Assembly: GCF_009935905.1 (NCBI RefSeq)
Contig: NZ_PREX01000016.1
Location: forward strand, 1 to 58,483
Reading direction: 5' to 3'
DNA: 58,483 nt
From: Alkalibacterium sp. MB6
GTDB taxonomy: Bacteria > Bacillota > Bacilli > Lactobacillales > Carnobacteriaceae_A
The notes beneath the pieces are model-generated. The model worked only from the letters and a program-made list of their open reading frames with translations, ran no database searches and was not told the origin of the DNA. Below are positions 8,492 through 18,200 of this stretch, one piece after another (the first letter of the stretch is position 1; the number at the start of each line of letters is the position of its first letter). Made by a program: the position numbers and the translations under genes.

Positions 8492-8537
8492 AAAAACGGG
8501 TCGAGAGAGTGAATCATTTATCTCTTAACCCGTTTTT
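8492..8537. terminator. Bidirectional terminator between ddh and the RNase H-like gene
   Basis: Arms AAAAACGGGTCGAGAGA and TCTCTTAACCCGTTTTT around a 12-nt loop, with A/T runs on both sides. It overlaps the last bases of the minus-strand gene. Confidence 0.85.
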
Positions 8538-8946
8538 ATTTTGACGACTTTCTTTGTTTAGCCAAAGCTTGTTTAGCTAAATTATCTGCGCCTTTATTTT
8601 CTTTTTCAGGAACCCATGTCACATCATATAGAGTTAAAAGAGTTAAATGATTTAAAATCTCCTTAAAAACAGGCTTATAGTCACTTTTTTTAATAAATGC
8701 CTTCTGTAATGACTGTGCGACTAACTGGCTGTCTGTATAAAACTGGATGTATTGGTTGGCTTTTTGGTTGCTTAAAACCCACTTTATTGCCAACAAAAAG
8801 GCATGTAGTTCAGCTAGGTGGTTGTCGATAGCCTGGGGAAGGGGATAAGACAATTGTTCGTGAAGACCGTCACCTACAACAATAACCCCAGCACCCGCCA
8901 ATTGGTCTTTAGTTGATACGGCTGCATCACTATAAAGTTTTAACAT
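8536..8946 (-). CDS. RNase HI-like protein (YpdQ/YpeP type)
   Basis: A 136-residue protein with an RNase H fold. Candidate metal-binding acidic residues appear in the right order: the D of LYSDAAV near the N-terminus, the E of NHLAELHAF (about residue 46), the D of FYTDSQLV (about 69), and the D of GADNLAKQ near the C-terminus. It lacks the basic handle region of classical RnhA and so resembles the short bacillar YpdQ-like group. It would cleave RNA in RNA-DNA hybrids; activity is inferred. ATG 8946 is preferred over GTG 8952 because of the spacing to GAGGTGA. Confidence 0.75.
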   Translation of the reverse strand: MLKLYSDAAVSTKDQLAGAGVIVVGDGLHEQLSYPLPQAIDNHLAELHAFLLAIKWVLSNQKANQYIQFYTDSQLVAQSLQKAFIKKSDYKPVFKEILNHLTLLTLYDVTWVPEKENKGADNLAKQALAKQRKSSK

Positions 8947-8970
8947 AGACACATCACCTCATTTAGAATA

Positions 8971-9002
8971 AAAAAAGACCAGAAACTCATAGAGTTCTGA
9001 CC
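8971..9002 (-). terminator. Terminator of the cold-shock gene
   Basis: On the minus strand, GGTCAGAACTC / GAGTTTCTGGTC (one bulge and G-U pairs) followed by seven T. Confidence 0.85.
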
Positions 9003-9013
9003 TTAAGTATAAT

Positions 9014-9229
9014 CTATTCAGATTCTTTTTCAATAACGACGACATTCGTTGCCTGAGGACCCCTAGATCCTTCGACAATATCAAATTCTACAGTCTGTCC
9101 TTCATTAAGAGCTTTGTATCCTTCCATAGTGAGGCCAGTGAAGTGTACAAACACATCTTCTTCATCATCGTACTCAATAAAACCATAACCTTTTTGATTG
9201 TTAAACCATTTAACAGTACCTATAGTCAT
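9014..9229 (-). CDS. csp: Cold-shock protein (CspA family)
   Basis: A 71-residue single cold-shock domain with RNP1 (KGYGFI, residues 14-19) and RNP2 (VFVHF, 26-30), acidic overall. It binds single-stranded RNA and DNA and melts RNA structure. The residue Y in RNP1 (rather than F) and the DDEED acidic stretch are ordinary variation. It is monocistronic, with its own promoter and terminator. The 5' leader is only about 40 nt, shorter than the leaders of strongly cold-induced csp genes, so it may be a constitutive paralogue (inference). Confidence 0.95.
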   Translation of the reverse strand: MTIGTVKWFNNQKGYGFIEYDDEEDVFVHFTGLTMEGYKALNEGQTVEFDIVEGSRGPQATNVVVIEKESE

Positions 9230-9276
9230 CGTTTTCCCCCTATAAATGAGACCTAATTAAGCTCTCTACATCTTTA

Positions 9277-9305
9277 AGTATAAAGGATAACCTATATATA
9301 GTCAA
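9277..9305 (-). promoter_or_regulatory. Sigma-A promoter of csp
   Basis: On the minus strand, TTGACT (9305-9300), exactly 17-bp spacer, TATACT (9282-9277). Near-consensus. Confidence 0.8.
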
Positions 9306-9424
9306 CGATTCAAGGGATGTTGGCAAGTCGAGCCGTTGATTTATCAATGAATAAATGAAATAAGATTAAAAAGAGGCCGTCAATATGCTAAACTATAGTG
9401 GAGTCTATGTTAAGGAGAATGACA

Positions 9425-11308
9425 ATGAAAGAATGGAAAGTTGAAGGATTAACACATTCTTATGGAATTAAAACGCTATTTGATTCAATATCCTTTTCGA
9501 TACAAGAAAATCAACGAATAGGGTTAATCGGTGTAAATGGCACCGGAAAAACCTCTTTTTTAAGAATTGTAGCTGGAGAAGTTAAACCAGATGCCGGTAT
9601 GATTACAAAACCTGGAGACTATGACATTGGTTATTTGAGTCAGACGAATGATTTAGATTCTGAAAAAACGGTACTTGAAGTGGTTTTCGATGGGGATTCT
9701 CCTATGGTACAAGCTGCCAGAAATTATGAAGAAGTACTGAAACGGTTGGCAGACAATCCTATGGACGAACGCGTTCAGCAAGCCTTTACCTCAGCAGAAA
9801 AGAGAATGAACCAAGAAGATGCTTGGAATGTCAGTGTTCGTGCCAAATCGATCTTAAACAAATTAGGCTTAGAAGACACCAGTAAAAAAGTAGGGGAGTT
9901 ATCCGGAGGCCAGCAAAAACGAGCTGCTTTGTCTCAAGTGTTGATACAAGAACCCGACTTACTCATACTGGATGAGCCGACAAACCATTTGGATTTTCAA
10001 ATGATTGAATGGCTGGAAACCTATTTGTCAGGTTACCGTGGGTCTTTATTAATGGTGACTCATGATCGTTATTTCCTCGACAGAGTATCCAATCAAATTG
10101 TGGAACTGGAGAATGGAAAACTTGAGCACTATACAGGTAACTATCAACAGTATATAGAGCAGAAAGCAGAAAGAGAAGAAACCAATCAGAATATTGCCCA
10201 TAAGCAAAAGCAGTTATACAAGCAAGAATTAGCATGGATGCGTGAAGGGGTTCGGGCAAGAGGAACCAAGCAGCAAGCAAGAAAGGACCGCTTTTCTGAT
10301 ATCGAGCAACAAGTCAAATCCCAGCAAGTGAAATCAGAACTAGAACTACAGTTAGCGGGTTCCAGATTAGGAAAAAAAGTCTTAGAACTGGAAGAAGCAA
10401 CGAAGTCATTGGACGATAAGACCTTACTAAAAGACTTTAACTTATTAGTCCAACAGACTGATCGCATTGGCATTACAGGTGTGAATGGATCGGGAAAGAC
10501 AACATTTTTGAATATTCTATCCCAAGAGCAGGCACTTGATAGTGGGGTATTGTCAATCGGTGAAACAGTTAAAATTGGATACTATAAGCAAACGAACGAA
10601 GAATTTGATGAGGACAAGCGAGTCATCACTTATTTAAGAGAGATTGCGGAAGAGGTCCAGCTGGCAGACGGGACGTCAGTGAGTGTATCTCAACTTTTAG
10701 AACGCTTCTTATTCAATCGTTCCATGCACGGCTCGCCTATTAATCGTTTATCAGGTGGAGAAAAACGTCGCTTATATTTGCTTAAAATACTGATGCAGCA
10801 GCCTAATGTGTTACTGCTAGATGAACCAACAAATGACTTAGATGTCCAGACCTTAACTATCTTAGAAGAATATATTCAACAGTTCTCTGGAGCAGTTATT
10901 GCTGTATCACACGACAGGTATTTCTTGGATAAAATTGCGACTAAATTATTGGTCTTCCAAGGCAATGGTGTGATTGAAGAAAGTTATAAAAAACTATCTG
11001 AGTATTTAGATGATGCAAAAGAGGCGACTCAGCCCGCACTTACTAAGAAAACCATAAGTGACAAAGCGACTATTCAATCAACTGTAAAAGAAAAAACGAG
11101 TCTGACTTACATGGAGAAAAAAGAGTGGGAAACCATCGAGTCAGATATTGAAGAGCTTGAAATGGAGCTGGAGACTGTACAAGAAGAGATTGGTCACATC
11201 ACCTCTGATTTTGAAAACTTAACTAAGTTAACTCAAAAACAAACTGAACTGAGCAAACAACTTGAGGAAAAATATAGCCGATGGGAATATTTGGCCCAAT
11301 ACACCTAA
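9425..11308 (+). CDS. ABC-F ATPase, Uup/YfmR type
   Basis: A 627-residue soluble protein with two ABC ATPase domains and no membrane segment. Domain 1 (about 4-240) carries GVNGTGKTS, LSGGQ and LLILDEPTNHLD. Domain 2 (about 315-530) carries GVNGSGKTT, LSGGEKRR and VLLLDEPTNDLD. The two are joined by a charged linker with the ARGTKQQARKDR stretch. A C-terminal coiled coil (about 560-625, rich in E, K and L) is diagnostic of the Uup/YfmR subgroup, which acts on ribosomes or on DNA junctions. The start is ATG 9425, seven bases after AAGGAG; an in-frame ATG at 9419 is too close to that site. It is followed by thyA 12 bp later, so the two are probably one transcript. Confidence 0.92.
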   Translation: MKEWKVEGLTHSYGIKTLFDSISFSIQENQRIGLIGVNGTGKTSFLRIVAGEVKPDAGMITKPGDYDIGYLSQTNDLDSEKTVLEVVFDGDSPMVQAARNYEEVLKRLADNPMDERVQQAFTSAEKRMNQEDAWNVSVRAKSILNKLGLEDTSKKVGELSGGQQKRAALSQVLIQEPDLLILDEPTNHLDFQMIEWLETYLSGYRGSLLMVTHDRYFLDRVSNQIVELENGKLEHYTGNYQQYIEQKAEREETNQNIAHKQKQLYKQELAWMREGVRARGTKQQARKDRFSDIEQQVKSQQVKSELELQLAGSRLGKKVLELEEATKSLDDKTLLKDFNLLVQQTDRIGITGVNGSGKTTFLNILSQEQALDSGVLSIGETVKIGYYKQTNEEFDEDKRVITYLREIAEEVQLADGTSVSVSQLLERFLFNRSMHGSPINRLSGGEKRRLYLLKILMQQPNVLLLDEPTNDLDVQTLTILEEYIQQFSGAVIAVSHDRYFLDKIATKLLVFQGNGVIEESYKKLSEYLDDAKEATQPALTKKTISDKATIQSTVKEKTSLTYMEKKEWETIESDIEELEMELETVQEEIGHITSDFENLTKLTQKQTELSKQLEEKYSRWEYLAQYT

Positions 11309-11320
11309 GGAGTGGACACC

Positions 11321-12265
11321 ATGGAGAAAGAGTACCTTGACTTAGCTAAAAAGATATTAGAAGAAGGCACAGAAAAGAGCGACCGGACGGGCACTGGAAC
11401 GAAATCTATATTCGGGCATCAAATGCGCTTTGATTTACAAAAAGGCTTTCCGTTATTGACAACTAAACGAGTCTTTTTCAAATTAATTAAAAGTGAGCTA
11501 CTTTGGTTCCTTAAAGGGGACACCAATATTCGCTTTTTACTTGAAAACAATAACCACATTTGGGATGAATGGGCTTTTGAGCGCTATGTTAAAAGTGAGG
11601 ATTATAAAGGACCAGACATGACTGATTTCGGACTACGTTCACAAGCTGACCCTGAATTTAAAATAGTTTACGATAATGAAATGGCAGCCTTTAGAGAAAA
11701 AGTACTGACTGATGATGCTTTTTCTGAAAAATATGGTTCTTTAGGTAATGTCTATGGTGCTCAATGGCGAGCCTGGCAGACAAAAGATGGGGGCTTTATT
11801 GATCAGATCAAAGATGTTATTGAAAATATTAAACAAAATCCAGATTCCCGTAGACATATTGTTTCTGCCTGGAATCCGGAGGAAGTCCCATCGATGGCAC
11901 TTCCACCTTGTCATACCTTGTTTCAGTTTTATGTGGATGGAGACAAGCTAAGTTGCCAACTATACCAAAGAAGTGGTGACGTCTTTTTAGGGGTACCTTT
12001 TAATATTGCCAGTTATGCTTTATTGACGCATCTAGTGGCTCAAGAGACGGGATTACAAGTTGGCGAATTTATTCATACGTTAGGTGATGCGCATCTTTAT
12101 TTGAACCATCTTGATCAAATTAATGAGCAGTTAAGTCGCGAGCCTAAAGAATTTCCAACCATAAAACTGAACACAGACAAGAGTATTTTTGATTTTGAAA
12201 TGGATGATATCGTTATAGAAAATTACCATCCGCACAAAGCAATAAAAGCACCCATAGCTGTATAA
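11321..12265 (+). CDS. thyA: Thymidylate synthase
   Basis: A 314-residue enzyme that methylates dUMP to dTMP using methylenetetrahydrofolate. The catalytic Cys lies in [12 protein letters not shown] and the folate/dUMP site in [12 protein letters not shown] and SRRHIVSAW. It is the longer form with an insert of about 50 residues after HIWDEWAF, common in lactobacilli and staphylococci. ATG 11321 is used because AAGGAG (11307-11312) sits eight bases upstream; the in-frame GTG at 11312 overlaps that site. It pairs with dfrA, which regenerates its folate product. Confidence 0.97.
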   Translation: MEKEYLDLAKKILEEGTEKSDRTGTGTKSIFGHQMRFDLQKGFPLLTTKRVFFKLIKSELLWFLKGDTNIRFLLENNNHIWDEWAFERYVKSEDYKGPDMTDFGLRSQADPEFKIVYDNEMAAFREKVLTDDAFSEKYGSLGNVYGAQWRAWQTKDGGFIDQIKDVIENIKQNPDSRRHIVSAWNPEEVPSMALPPCHTLFQFYVDGDKLSCQLYQRSGDVFLGVPFNIASYALLTHLVAQETGLQVGEFIHTLGDAHLYLNHLDQINEQLSREPKEFPTIKLNTDKSIFDFEMDDIVIENYHPHKAIKAPIAV

Positions 12266-12318
12266 AAAGCTTGGTGTTTCTATATACAATTATATAGTTG
12301 CTTACAACAATTAATTAA

Positions 12319-12822
<504 letters not shown>

Positions 12823-12832
12823 GTAAACAAAA

Positions 12833-12890
12833 AACACGATCAGCCGTTATAAGTGGACCCCCACTTATCACTAACTGATCGTGTTCTTAA
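12833..12890. terminator. Bidirectional terminator, dfrA / hemolysin III
   Basis: Outer stem AACACGATCAG / CTGATCGTGTT encloses an inner hairpin AAGTGG / CCACTT, flanked by A/T runs. It separates convergent genes. Confidence 0.85.
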
Positions 12891-13550
12891 TTATAAGGTA
12901 TAGAAATAGATTGAGAAGAACATACATATGGTACCAGTGAGAACAAACAAGTGCCACACAACGTGCATGAATTTAACGTGTTTTAACCGATAAAACAAGG
13001 CGCCGATTGTAAAAGATGCTCCTCCGCCCATTAGCCATAAGAATCCTTGAGTACCTAAACCTTTGTAGAGATAGCTAAGGAAAAAGATGGAAATCCAACC
13101 CATGGCTATGTAAAGCCACAATGATAAGCCTTGAAGTTTCTTAAACCAAACCGTTTTATAGATAACTCCAAATAAGGCTATAGACCAAATGATAACAGTT
13201 AACGTTATGCCCAAGCGACCGCCAATCGTTATCAAGGTATACGGCGTGTAGGTTCCCGCAATTAATAAAAAAATGCTGCAGTGATCAATGATGCGCATAA
13301 CATATCGCGCTTTTGTGAAGGTCAAGCTATGGTAAAGTGTACTGGATAAGTAAAGCAAGATTAATGTGCTGCCGTATATAGTATAGGAAGCAACCTCAAG
13401 TGTTCCTCCTAGAGCTAAACCTTTTTGGATTAAAAAAAGCAATCCTATGATACTCAATATTACGCCTATCCCATGAGTTACAGCATTAAGTACCTCGTTC
13501 CAGATGAGATACTTGCGGGAAAGCATACTCCCTACATTTACATTAGTCAT
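12891..13550 (-). CDS. Hemolysin III family (adiponectin-receptor-like) membrane protein
   Basis: A 219-residue protein with seven hydrophobic segments. The Hly-III/PAQR metal-site motifs are present: SSTLYHS at about residues 69-75, DHCSIFLLIAGTYTP at about 88-102 and HVVWHLFVL near the C-terminus. The His and Asp residues form a zinc site in this superfamily, which contains ceramidase-like hydrolases; the bacterial role is unclear despite the name. The start is ATG 13550 behind AGGAGG. It stands alone between convergent and divergent neighbours. Confidence 0.9.
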   Translation of the reverse strand: MTNVNVGSMLSRKYLIWNEVLNAVTHGIGVILSIIGLLFLIQKGLALGGTLEVASYTIYGSTLILLYLSSTLYHSLTFTKARYVMRIIDHCSIFLLIAGTYTPYTLITIGGRLGITLTVIIWSIALFGVIYKTVWFKKLQGLSLWLYIAMGWISIFFLSYLYKGLGTQGFLWLMGGGASFTIGALFYRLKHVKFMHVVWHLFVLTGTICMFFSIYFYTL

Positions 13551-13706
13551 ATGATACCTCCTTTAGCTTTCGTTTCTGTACGAGTATTCAAAAATTTGGT
13601 ATACTATCATAGAAACTGTGCTATTTATTCTTGTTAGTTAGTATAACATAATTAAATAAATCTATAAAAGACAAAACATTTTGATTTTAACAAGGAGGAG
13701 ACATGC

Positions 13707-14336
13707 TTGAGTGATTCCAGAGGGAACAGAAGTACCAAAACAAAAAGCAGAGGGTGGATGTGGGCCTTCTTATTATTACTAGCTCTAAACATTGGGTTGG
13801 TGGTTTGGTTAGTTTACCGTTTGCAGCCAACACCAATTGACACAACGACTGAGACTCAGCAACAAACAGTGGTTAGAAATGATGGATGGTCCTTTGAATT
13901 GACAAGTGAGTCAAATCAAGTAAATGAGTTAATTAATGTGTACCTTGAAGAAGAAATGGGAGACGATTTCGAACAATACACACTAACAATAGATGACAAC
14001 GTTCTCTTAGAGGGTGCGCTTCAAGTCTTTGGTTTTTCTGTTGATTTTTCTCTAGCGATGGAGCCATTTGTTATGGAAAACGGAAACCTTCAACTGAGAG
14101 CCCAATCTATTCAATTAGCATCCTTTGAACTGCCGTTATCGCTAACTATGAATATATTAAGCCAACAACTTGATCTCCCTGATTGGGTGAGAATAAACTC
14201 GGAAGATGCTTATGTATTAGTTGCTTTTAATGAGTTCGAGCTTCAAAATGGTGCATCTCTGTCTATGGAGAGAGTCAATTTAGAAGATGATGATATCACC
14301 GTAACTATTTTTTTGCCAGAAGAAGCTGTAAGATGA
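13707..14336 (+). CDS. ypmS: YpmS-like DUF2140 membrane-anchored protein
   Basis: A 209-residue protein with one N-terminal membrane anchor (about residues 15-37) and an extracytoplasmic beta-rich domain of the DUF2140 (YpmS) family. It begins at TTG 13707, eight bases after AAGGAGG; the nearby ATG 13703 leads to an immediate stop. The conserved ending with LEDDDITVTI and LPEEA fits. The order ypmS-msrA-yozE matches the arrangement in other Firmicutes. Function is unknown. Confidence 0.85.
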   Translation: MSDSRGNRSTKTKSRGWMWAFLLLLALNIGLVVWLVYRLQPTPIDTTTETQQQTVVRNDGWSFELTSESNQVNELINVYLEEEMGDDFEQYTLTIDDNVLLEGALQVFGFSVDFSLAMEPFVMENGNLQLRAQSIQLASFELPLSLTMNILSQQLDLPDWVRINSEDAYVLVAFNEFELQNGASLSMERVNLEDDDITVTIFLPEEAVR

Positions 14337-14394
14337 TATACTAGACTTAATTTATATCATTTAATTGGGTGTGTTTAGGAAAGGATTTGAATAA

Positions 14395-14901
14395 GTGGAA
14401 AAAGCATTATTTGCCGGAGGTTGCTTCTGGTGTATGGTCCAGCCTTTTGAAGAAATGAAAGGTATAGAACACGTTCTCTCGGGTTACACAGGTGGTCATG
14501 TAGAAAATCCGACTTATGAGCAAGTAAAAGCTCAAGAAACGGGCCATACTGAAGCGGTTTTAATTACCTATGATGAAACACAAGTATCTTTCAAAGAGTT
14601 GTTGGACATCTATTGGAATTTGACTGATCCAACAGATGCAATGGGTCAATTTATGGATAGAGGAGACAGTTATCGACCGGTTATCTTCTATTATAATGAG
14701 GACCAGAAACGACTCGCCTTAGAATCAAAAGAAAAGTTAAGTAAGAGTGGTCGTTATGACCAGCCGATTGTCACGACTATTGAAAAAGCAGGCCCATTTT
14801 ATGCTGCAGAAGAAGAACATCAAGAGTTCTATAAAAAGAATCCGAGAGCGTATGCCGCTGAGAAAGAACAAAGACAGCAATGGGTAGAATCTCAATCGTA
14901 G
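14395..14901 (+). CDS. msrA: Peptide methionine-S-sulfoxide reductase A
   Basis: A 168-residue MsrA with the catalytic GGCFWC motif at residues 8-13, then [15 protein letters not shown] and GHTEAV. It repairs oxidised methionine in proteins. The start codon is GTG 14395. The stop TAG is part of the ribosome-binding site of yozE, so the two genes are translationally close. It lacks a fused MsrB domain. Confidence 0.95.
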   Translation: MEKALFAGGCFWCMVQPFEEMKGIEHVLSGYTGGHVENPTYEQVKAQETGHTEAVLITYDETQVSFKELLDIYWNLTDPTDAMGQFMDRGDSYRPVIFYYNEDQKRLALESKEKLSKSGRYDQPIVTTIEKAGPFYAAEEEHQEFYKKNPRAYAAEKEQRQQWVESQS

Positions 14902-14912
14902 GAGATGGATGT

Positions 14913-15134
14913 ATGAGACGACCGTTTTATCATTATTTAATGACTCACAGGGATCCATATAAAAAAGACGCATTAACATTGTTTGCTAATGCGGCCGAAA
15001 AAGATGGATCATTTCCAAAGCAATCAGAAAGTTATGAAGAGATTTCCAGGTATTTAGAAATGAGCGGGGACTATTTGGAGTCGATGACCGTTTTTGATGA
15101 TGCGTTTAGGTTATATAAAGAAACCAACGATTAA
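14913..15134 (+). CDS. yozE: YozE family (UPF0346, SAM-like fold) protein
   Basis: A 73-residue protein of the YozE_SAM_like family (FYHYLMTHRDP, then FPKQSESYEEISRYLE). ATG 14913 is seven bases after TAGGAG (14899-14904), which overlaps the msrA stop codon; a longer frame from within msrA is rejected. The small helical domain has no known activity. Confidence 0.88.
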   Translation: MRRPFYHYLMTHRDPYKKDALTLFANAAEKDGSFPKQSESYEEISRYLEMSGDYLESMTVFDDAFRLYKETND

Positions 15135-15160
15135 AATAAATAGGATAAAGGGGAATATAC

Positions 15161-15880
15161 ATGAGTACACATATCGAAGCTAAAAAAGGTGAAGTAGCAA
15201 AAACAGTTTTAATGCCAGGAGATCCGTTACGTGCGAAATACATTGCAGAAACATTTTTAGAAGATGTGAAACAATATAATGGCGTTCGAAACGCTCTGGG
15301 CTTTACTGGTACTTATAAAGGGGTCGAGATTTCTGTGCAAGGAACAGGAATGGGTATTCCTTCTGTGATGATTTATGGAGAAGAATTAATTCAGGATTAC
15401 GGAGTCGAAAACTTAATTCGTGTCGGTTCTGCAGGCGCATTGAAAAAAGAAATTAAAATTAGAGATGTTGTTTTAGCACAAGCCGCTACAACTGATTCGA
15501 GTATACACCGTCATATTTTTAATAACCAAGTTGACTTTGCTCCTATTGCTGACTTTGACTTATTAAGACATGCTTACGATATTGGAGTAGAGAAAGGCAT
15601 GAGCATTCGAGTTGGGAATGTATTGAGTGCTGACCGATTTTATAATCAAGAATTAGACAAACAAAAATTGGCTGATTACGGTGTGATGGCTGTAGAAATG
15701 GAAGCAGCTGGATTGTATTCCTTAGCTGCAAAATACAATAAGAGAGCGTTGGCTTTGTTGACAATCAGTGATCATTTGCTAACTGGTGAAGAGACAACAG
15801 CTGAAGAAAGACAAACAACTTTTAACGATATGATGATTATTGCTCTTGAAACCGCCATTCGAATGGAAGAAACGAACTAA
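15161..15880 (+). CDS. deoD: Purine nucleoside phosphorylase, DeoD type
   Basis: A 239-residue hexameric-type PNP that cleaves purine (deoxy)nucleosides with phosphate. Motifs: MPGDPLRAK (phosphate site, residues 19-27), [26 protein letters not shown] and the catalytic SDHLLTGE. Length matches the family. It sits 26 bp after yozE and 27 bp before ctpA, with no terminator between. Confidence 0.96.
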   Translation: MSTHIEAKKGEVAKTVLMPGDPLRAKYIAETFLEDVKQYNGVRNALGFTGTYKGVEISVQGTGMGIPSVMIYGEELIQDYGVENLIRVGSAGALKKEIKIRDVVLAQAATTDSSIHRHIFNNQVDFAPIADFDLLRHAYDIGVEKGMSIRVGNVLSADRFYNQELDKQKLADYGVMAVEMEAAGLYSLAAKYNKRALALLTISDHLLTGEETTAEERQTTFNDMMIIALETAIRMEETN

Positions 15881-15907
15881 TTCCCTTATATAGGAAAGAG
15901 GAGAAAC

Positions 15908-17401
15908 ATGCACCAGGAACCGGAAAATAAATCAGAGACTAAAAAAGTCAGTATGTCCGTTTACATTGGTTCTTTGCTCGCGGTCATGATCATAGCTATT
16001 GTAGCTGTCGCTAGCGTGATTGTCTGGGCTTCTCCAGATGAACAAGAACCAGTTGGAAATCAAACCGTGTTAGATAGTCCGGCCGGGACGCCAGCCACTG
16101 AGTCAGTCGATTTTCAACCATTAGAAGAGTTATATGCTATACTGATGACTCATTATTTTGAAGAGTTGGATTCAGAAGGATTGATTGAAGGCGCATTGGA
16201 AGGCATGGCCGATGCGATTGAAGATCCCTATACCGAATACTTGGATGAAATAGAAGTGACTTCTATGGATGAAGATATTCAAGGATCGTTTGAAGGTATC
16301 GGTGCAGAAGTGATGAAAGAAGACGAATATGTACGCATTGTTTCTCCTATTGCCGGCTCTCCTGCTGAAGAAGCGGGGCTTATGCCTAATGACTACATTG
16401 TTGAAGTGGACGGAGAATCCGTTGCTGATATGGCTTTAAACGAGGCAGTTGCCTTAATCCGCGGCCCTCAAGGATCGACAGTTGACTTACTCATTTTAAG
16501 AGGTGACAGTGAATTCACTGTGACGATAACTAGAGATTCAATTCCTGTGGAGTCAGTGGTTTTCGAATTGGATGAAACCGATCCAACCATTGGTTACGTT
16601 AGAATTACTAATTTCAATCAACCCACTTATGAAGAGTTAGTAACAGCGATAGAGACTCTCCAAGACCAGGGTGCTGAAGACTTTATATTTGACGTTAGAG
16701 GTAACCCAGGTGGCTTACTAACGGCCGCATTGGAATTATCTAATATCTTCGTTGAAGATGGCCAGCCAATTATGCAAACTCAAACCAGGGATGAGGAACC
16801 TTATGTTTATCTAGCCAATTCAGACCTATATGGCGAGTTTAAATTTGAAGGGGATGCCGTTCTTCTCATTGATGGCGGGAGTGCCAGTGCTTCAGAAATA
16901 TTAGCAGGAGCGATGAGTCAATCTGCTGATATTCCATTGATTGGCACACCAACCTTTGGTAAAGGAACTATTCAAAGTATTCGTGATTTAACGGGTAGTG
17001 GTGAAATTAAATTTACTTCTGGACGATGGCTGACGGCTAATGGGGATTGGATAAATGAAGTAGGCATTCAACCTGATCGTGAAGTGGCTATGCCAGAATA
17101 TCAAAACTTCCTTCTTATCAACCCTGAAGAAACCTATGAAGTGGGTGACGTCTCAGAGGAAGTAAGGAATATTAAAGGGATTCTGGATGCACTTGGATAT
17201 GACGTTGGAGAAGTCAATGAGGTATTTGATGAACCAACGGAAGAAGCAGTGAGAGCTTTCCAAGAAGAGCAAGAGTTGGAAGTGACTGGAACAGTTTCAG
17301 GACCAACGGCTAACGCATTAATTGATTCTTTACGGGAACTCATTCAAGAAAATGACACTCAATATGAAGCAGCTTTAGACTACTTGATGGGTAATGAATA
17401 A
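15908..17401 (+). CDS. ctpA: C-terminal processing peptidase (S41) with PDZ and peptidoglycan-binding domains
   Basis: A 497-residue secreted or membrane-anchored protease. There is one N-terminal membrane segment (about 17-41), a PDZ domain (about 120-205, with SPAEEAGLMPNDYIVEVDG), an S41 protease core with the GGSASASEI serine cluster at residues 324-331 and Lys352 in FGKGTIQ, and a C-terminal PG_binding_1 domain (about 415-480, GILDALGYDVG). It cleaves C-terminal tails of exported proteins at the cell surface. Low isoelectric composition (many D and E) is notable. It starts at ATG 15908 after AAAGAGGAG. Confidence 0.93.
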   Translation: MHQEPENKSETKKVSMSVYIGSLLAVMIIAIVAVASVIVWASPDEQEPVGNQTVLDSPAGTPATESVDFQPLEELYAILMTHYFEELDSEGLIEGALEGMADAIEDPYTEYLDEIEVTSMDEDIQGSFEGIGAEVMKEDEYVRIVSPIAGSPAEEAGLMPNDYIVEVDGESVADMALNEAVALIRGPQGSTVDLLILRGDSEFTVTITRDSIPVESVVFELDETDPTIGYVRITNFNQPTYEELVTAIETLQDQGAEDFIFDVRGNPGGLLTAALELSNIFVEDGQPIMQTQTRDEEPYVYLANSDLYGEFKFEGDAVLLIDGGSASASEILAGAMSQSADIPLIGTPTFGKGTIQSIRDLTGSGEIKFTSGRWLTANGDWINEVGIQPDREVAMPEYQNFLLINPEETYEVGDVSEEVRNIKGILDALGYDVGEVNEVFDEPTEEAVRAFQEEQELEVTGTVSGPTANALIDSLRELIQENDTQYEAALDYLMGNE

Positions 17402-17418
17402 GAGATTAAAAGGGAAGA

Positions 17419-17457
17419 GGAAAGAGCTCGGTGGAAAAGCCAAACTCTTTCCTTTTT
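17419..17457 (+). terminator. Terminator after ctpA
   Basis: Stem GGAAAGAG / CTCTTTCC with an 18-nt loop, followed by TTTTT. Confidence 0.75.
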
Positions 17458-17536
17458 CCACTGTTTTTGCCTATAATTATAATGATAAGTTGTATAATCA
17501 GTTTTGGAAAATTAAAAAGAGAGCGGGATCGAGTAC

Positions 17537-18145
17537 ATGAATGAATCATTTAACCCTAGAAGGGACCAGCATGGTAAAAAGAAAAAAACAGTGGAAAAGA
17601 AACCCTTCATTAACGAGCTCCTTAGTACCTTTCTATATATTATCGTTATTACGGGGTTATTCGTTGCGATTAGAACGTTTTTGTTTGCTCCAGTCAGTGT
17701 AGAAGGTGATTCGATGAACCCGACTCTCGTTCGCAAAGACCGTCTTGTATTAAACAAGGTATCATCAACGGATCGCTTTGATATTATTGTTTTCCCTTCA
17801 CCTGAAGATCCAAGTGTTCAATTTATTAAGCGAGTCATAGGAGTAGCTGGTGACACTATAGAATACCGGGATCAAATTCTTTATGTGAATGGAAAAGCAA
17901 TTGACGAACCATATGTCGATTTATCTGGAGAGAGCGATGGACTCATTGACATATACAATGGGGATTTTTCATTGGAATCTCTTCGTGGTGTAGAAACAGT
18001 ACCAGAAGGCAGTTACTTTGTATTAGGCGATAACCGGGTAAACTCAAAAGACAGTCGGTCATTTGGCTTTATAGACGAAGAAACCGTAACGGGAAGTACT
18101 CGTTTACGTATATGGCCACTGGATAGATTTGGTTTCGTAGATTAA
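17537..18145 (+). CDS. lepB: Signal peptidase I
   Basis: A 202-residue type I signal peptidase with one N-terminal membrane helix (about 27-48) and an outside catalytic domain. Ser59 lies in EGDSMNPT and Lys98 in FIKRVIG, with the later GDNRVNSKDSR box. It removes signal peptides from secreted preproteins. A TATAAT at 17493-17498 is a likely -10. It is followed by rbgA 55 bp later. Confidence 0.96.
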   Translation: MNESFNPRRDQHGKKKKTVEKKPFINELLSTFLYIIVITGLFVAIRTFLFAPVSVEGDSMNPTLVRKDRLVLNKVSSTDRFDIIVFPSPEDPSVQFIKRVIGVAGDTIEYRDQILYVNGKAIDEPYVDLSGESDGLIDIYNGDFSLESLRGVETVPEGSYFVLGDNRVNSKDSRSFGFIDEETVTGSTRLRIWPLDRFGFVD

Positions 18146-18200
18146 TTGTACCAACCGAGTTAGTTTAGGAAGAAATAGGCAAGTGAAAGGACGTTTTAAC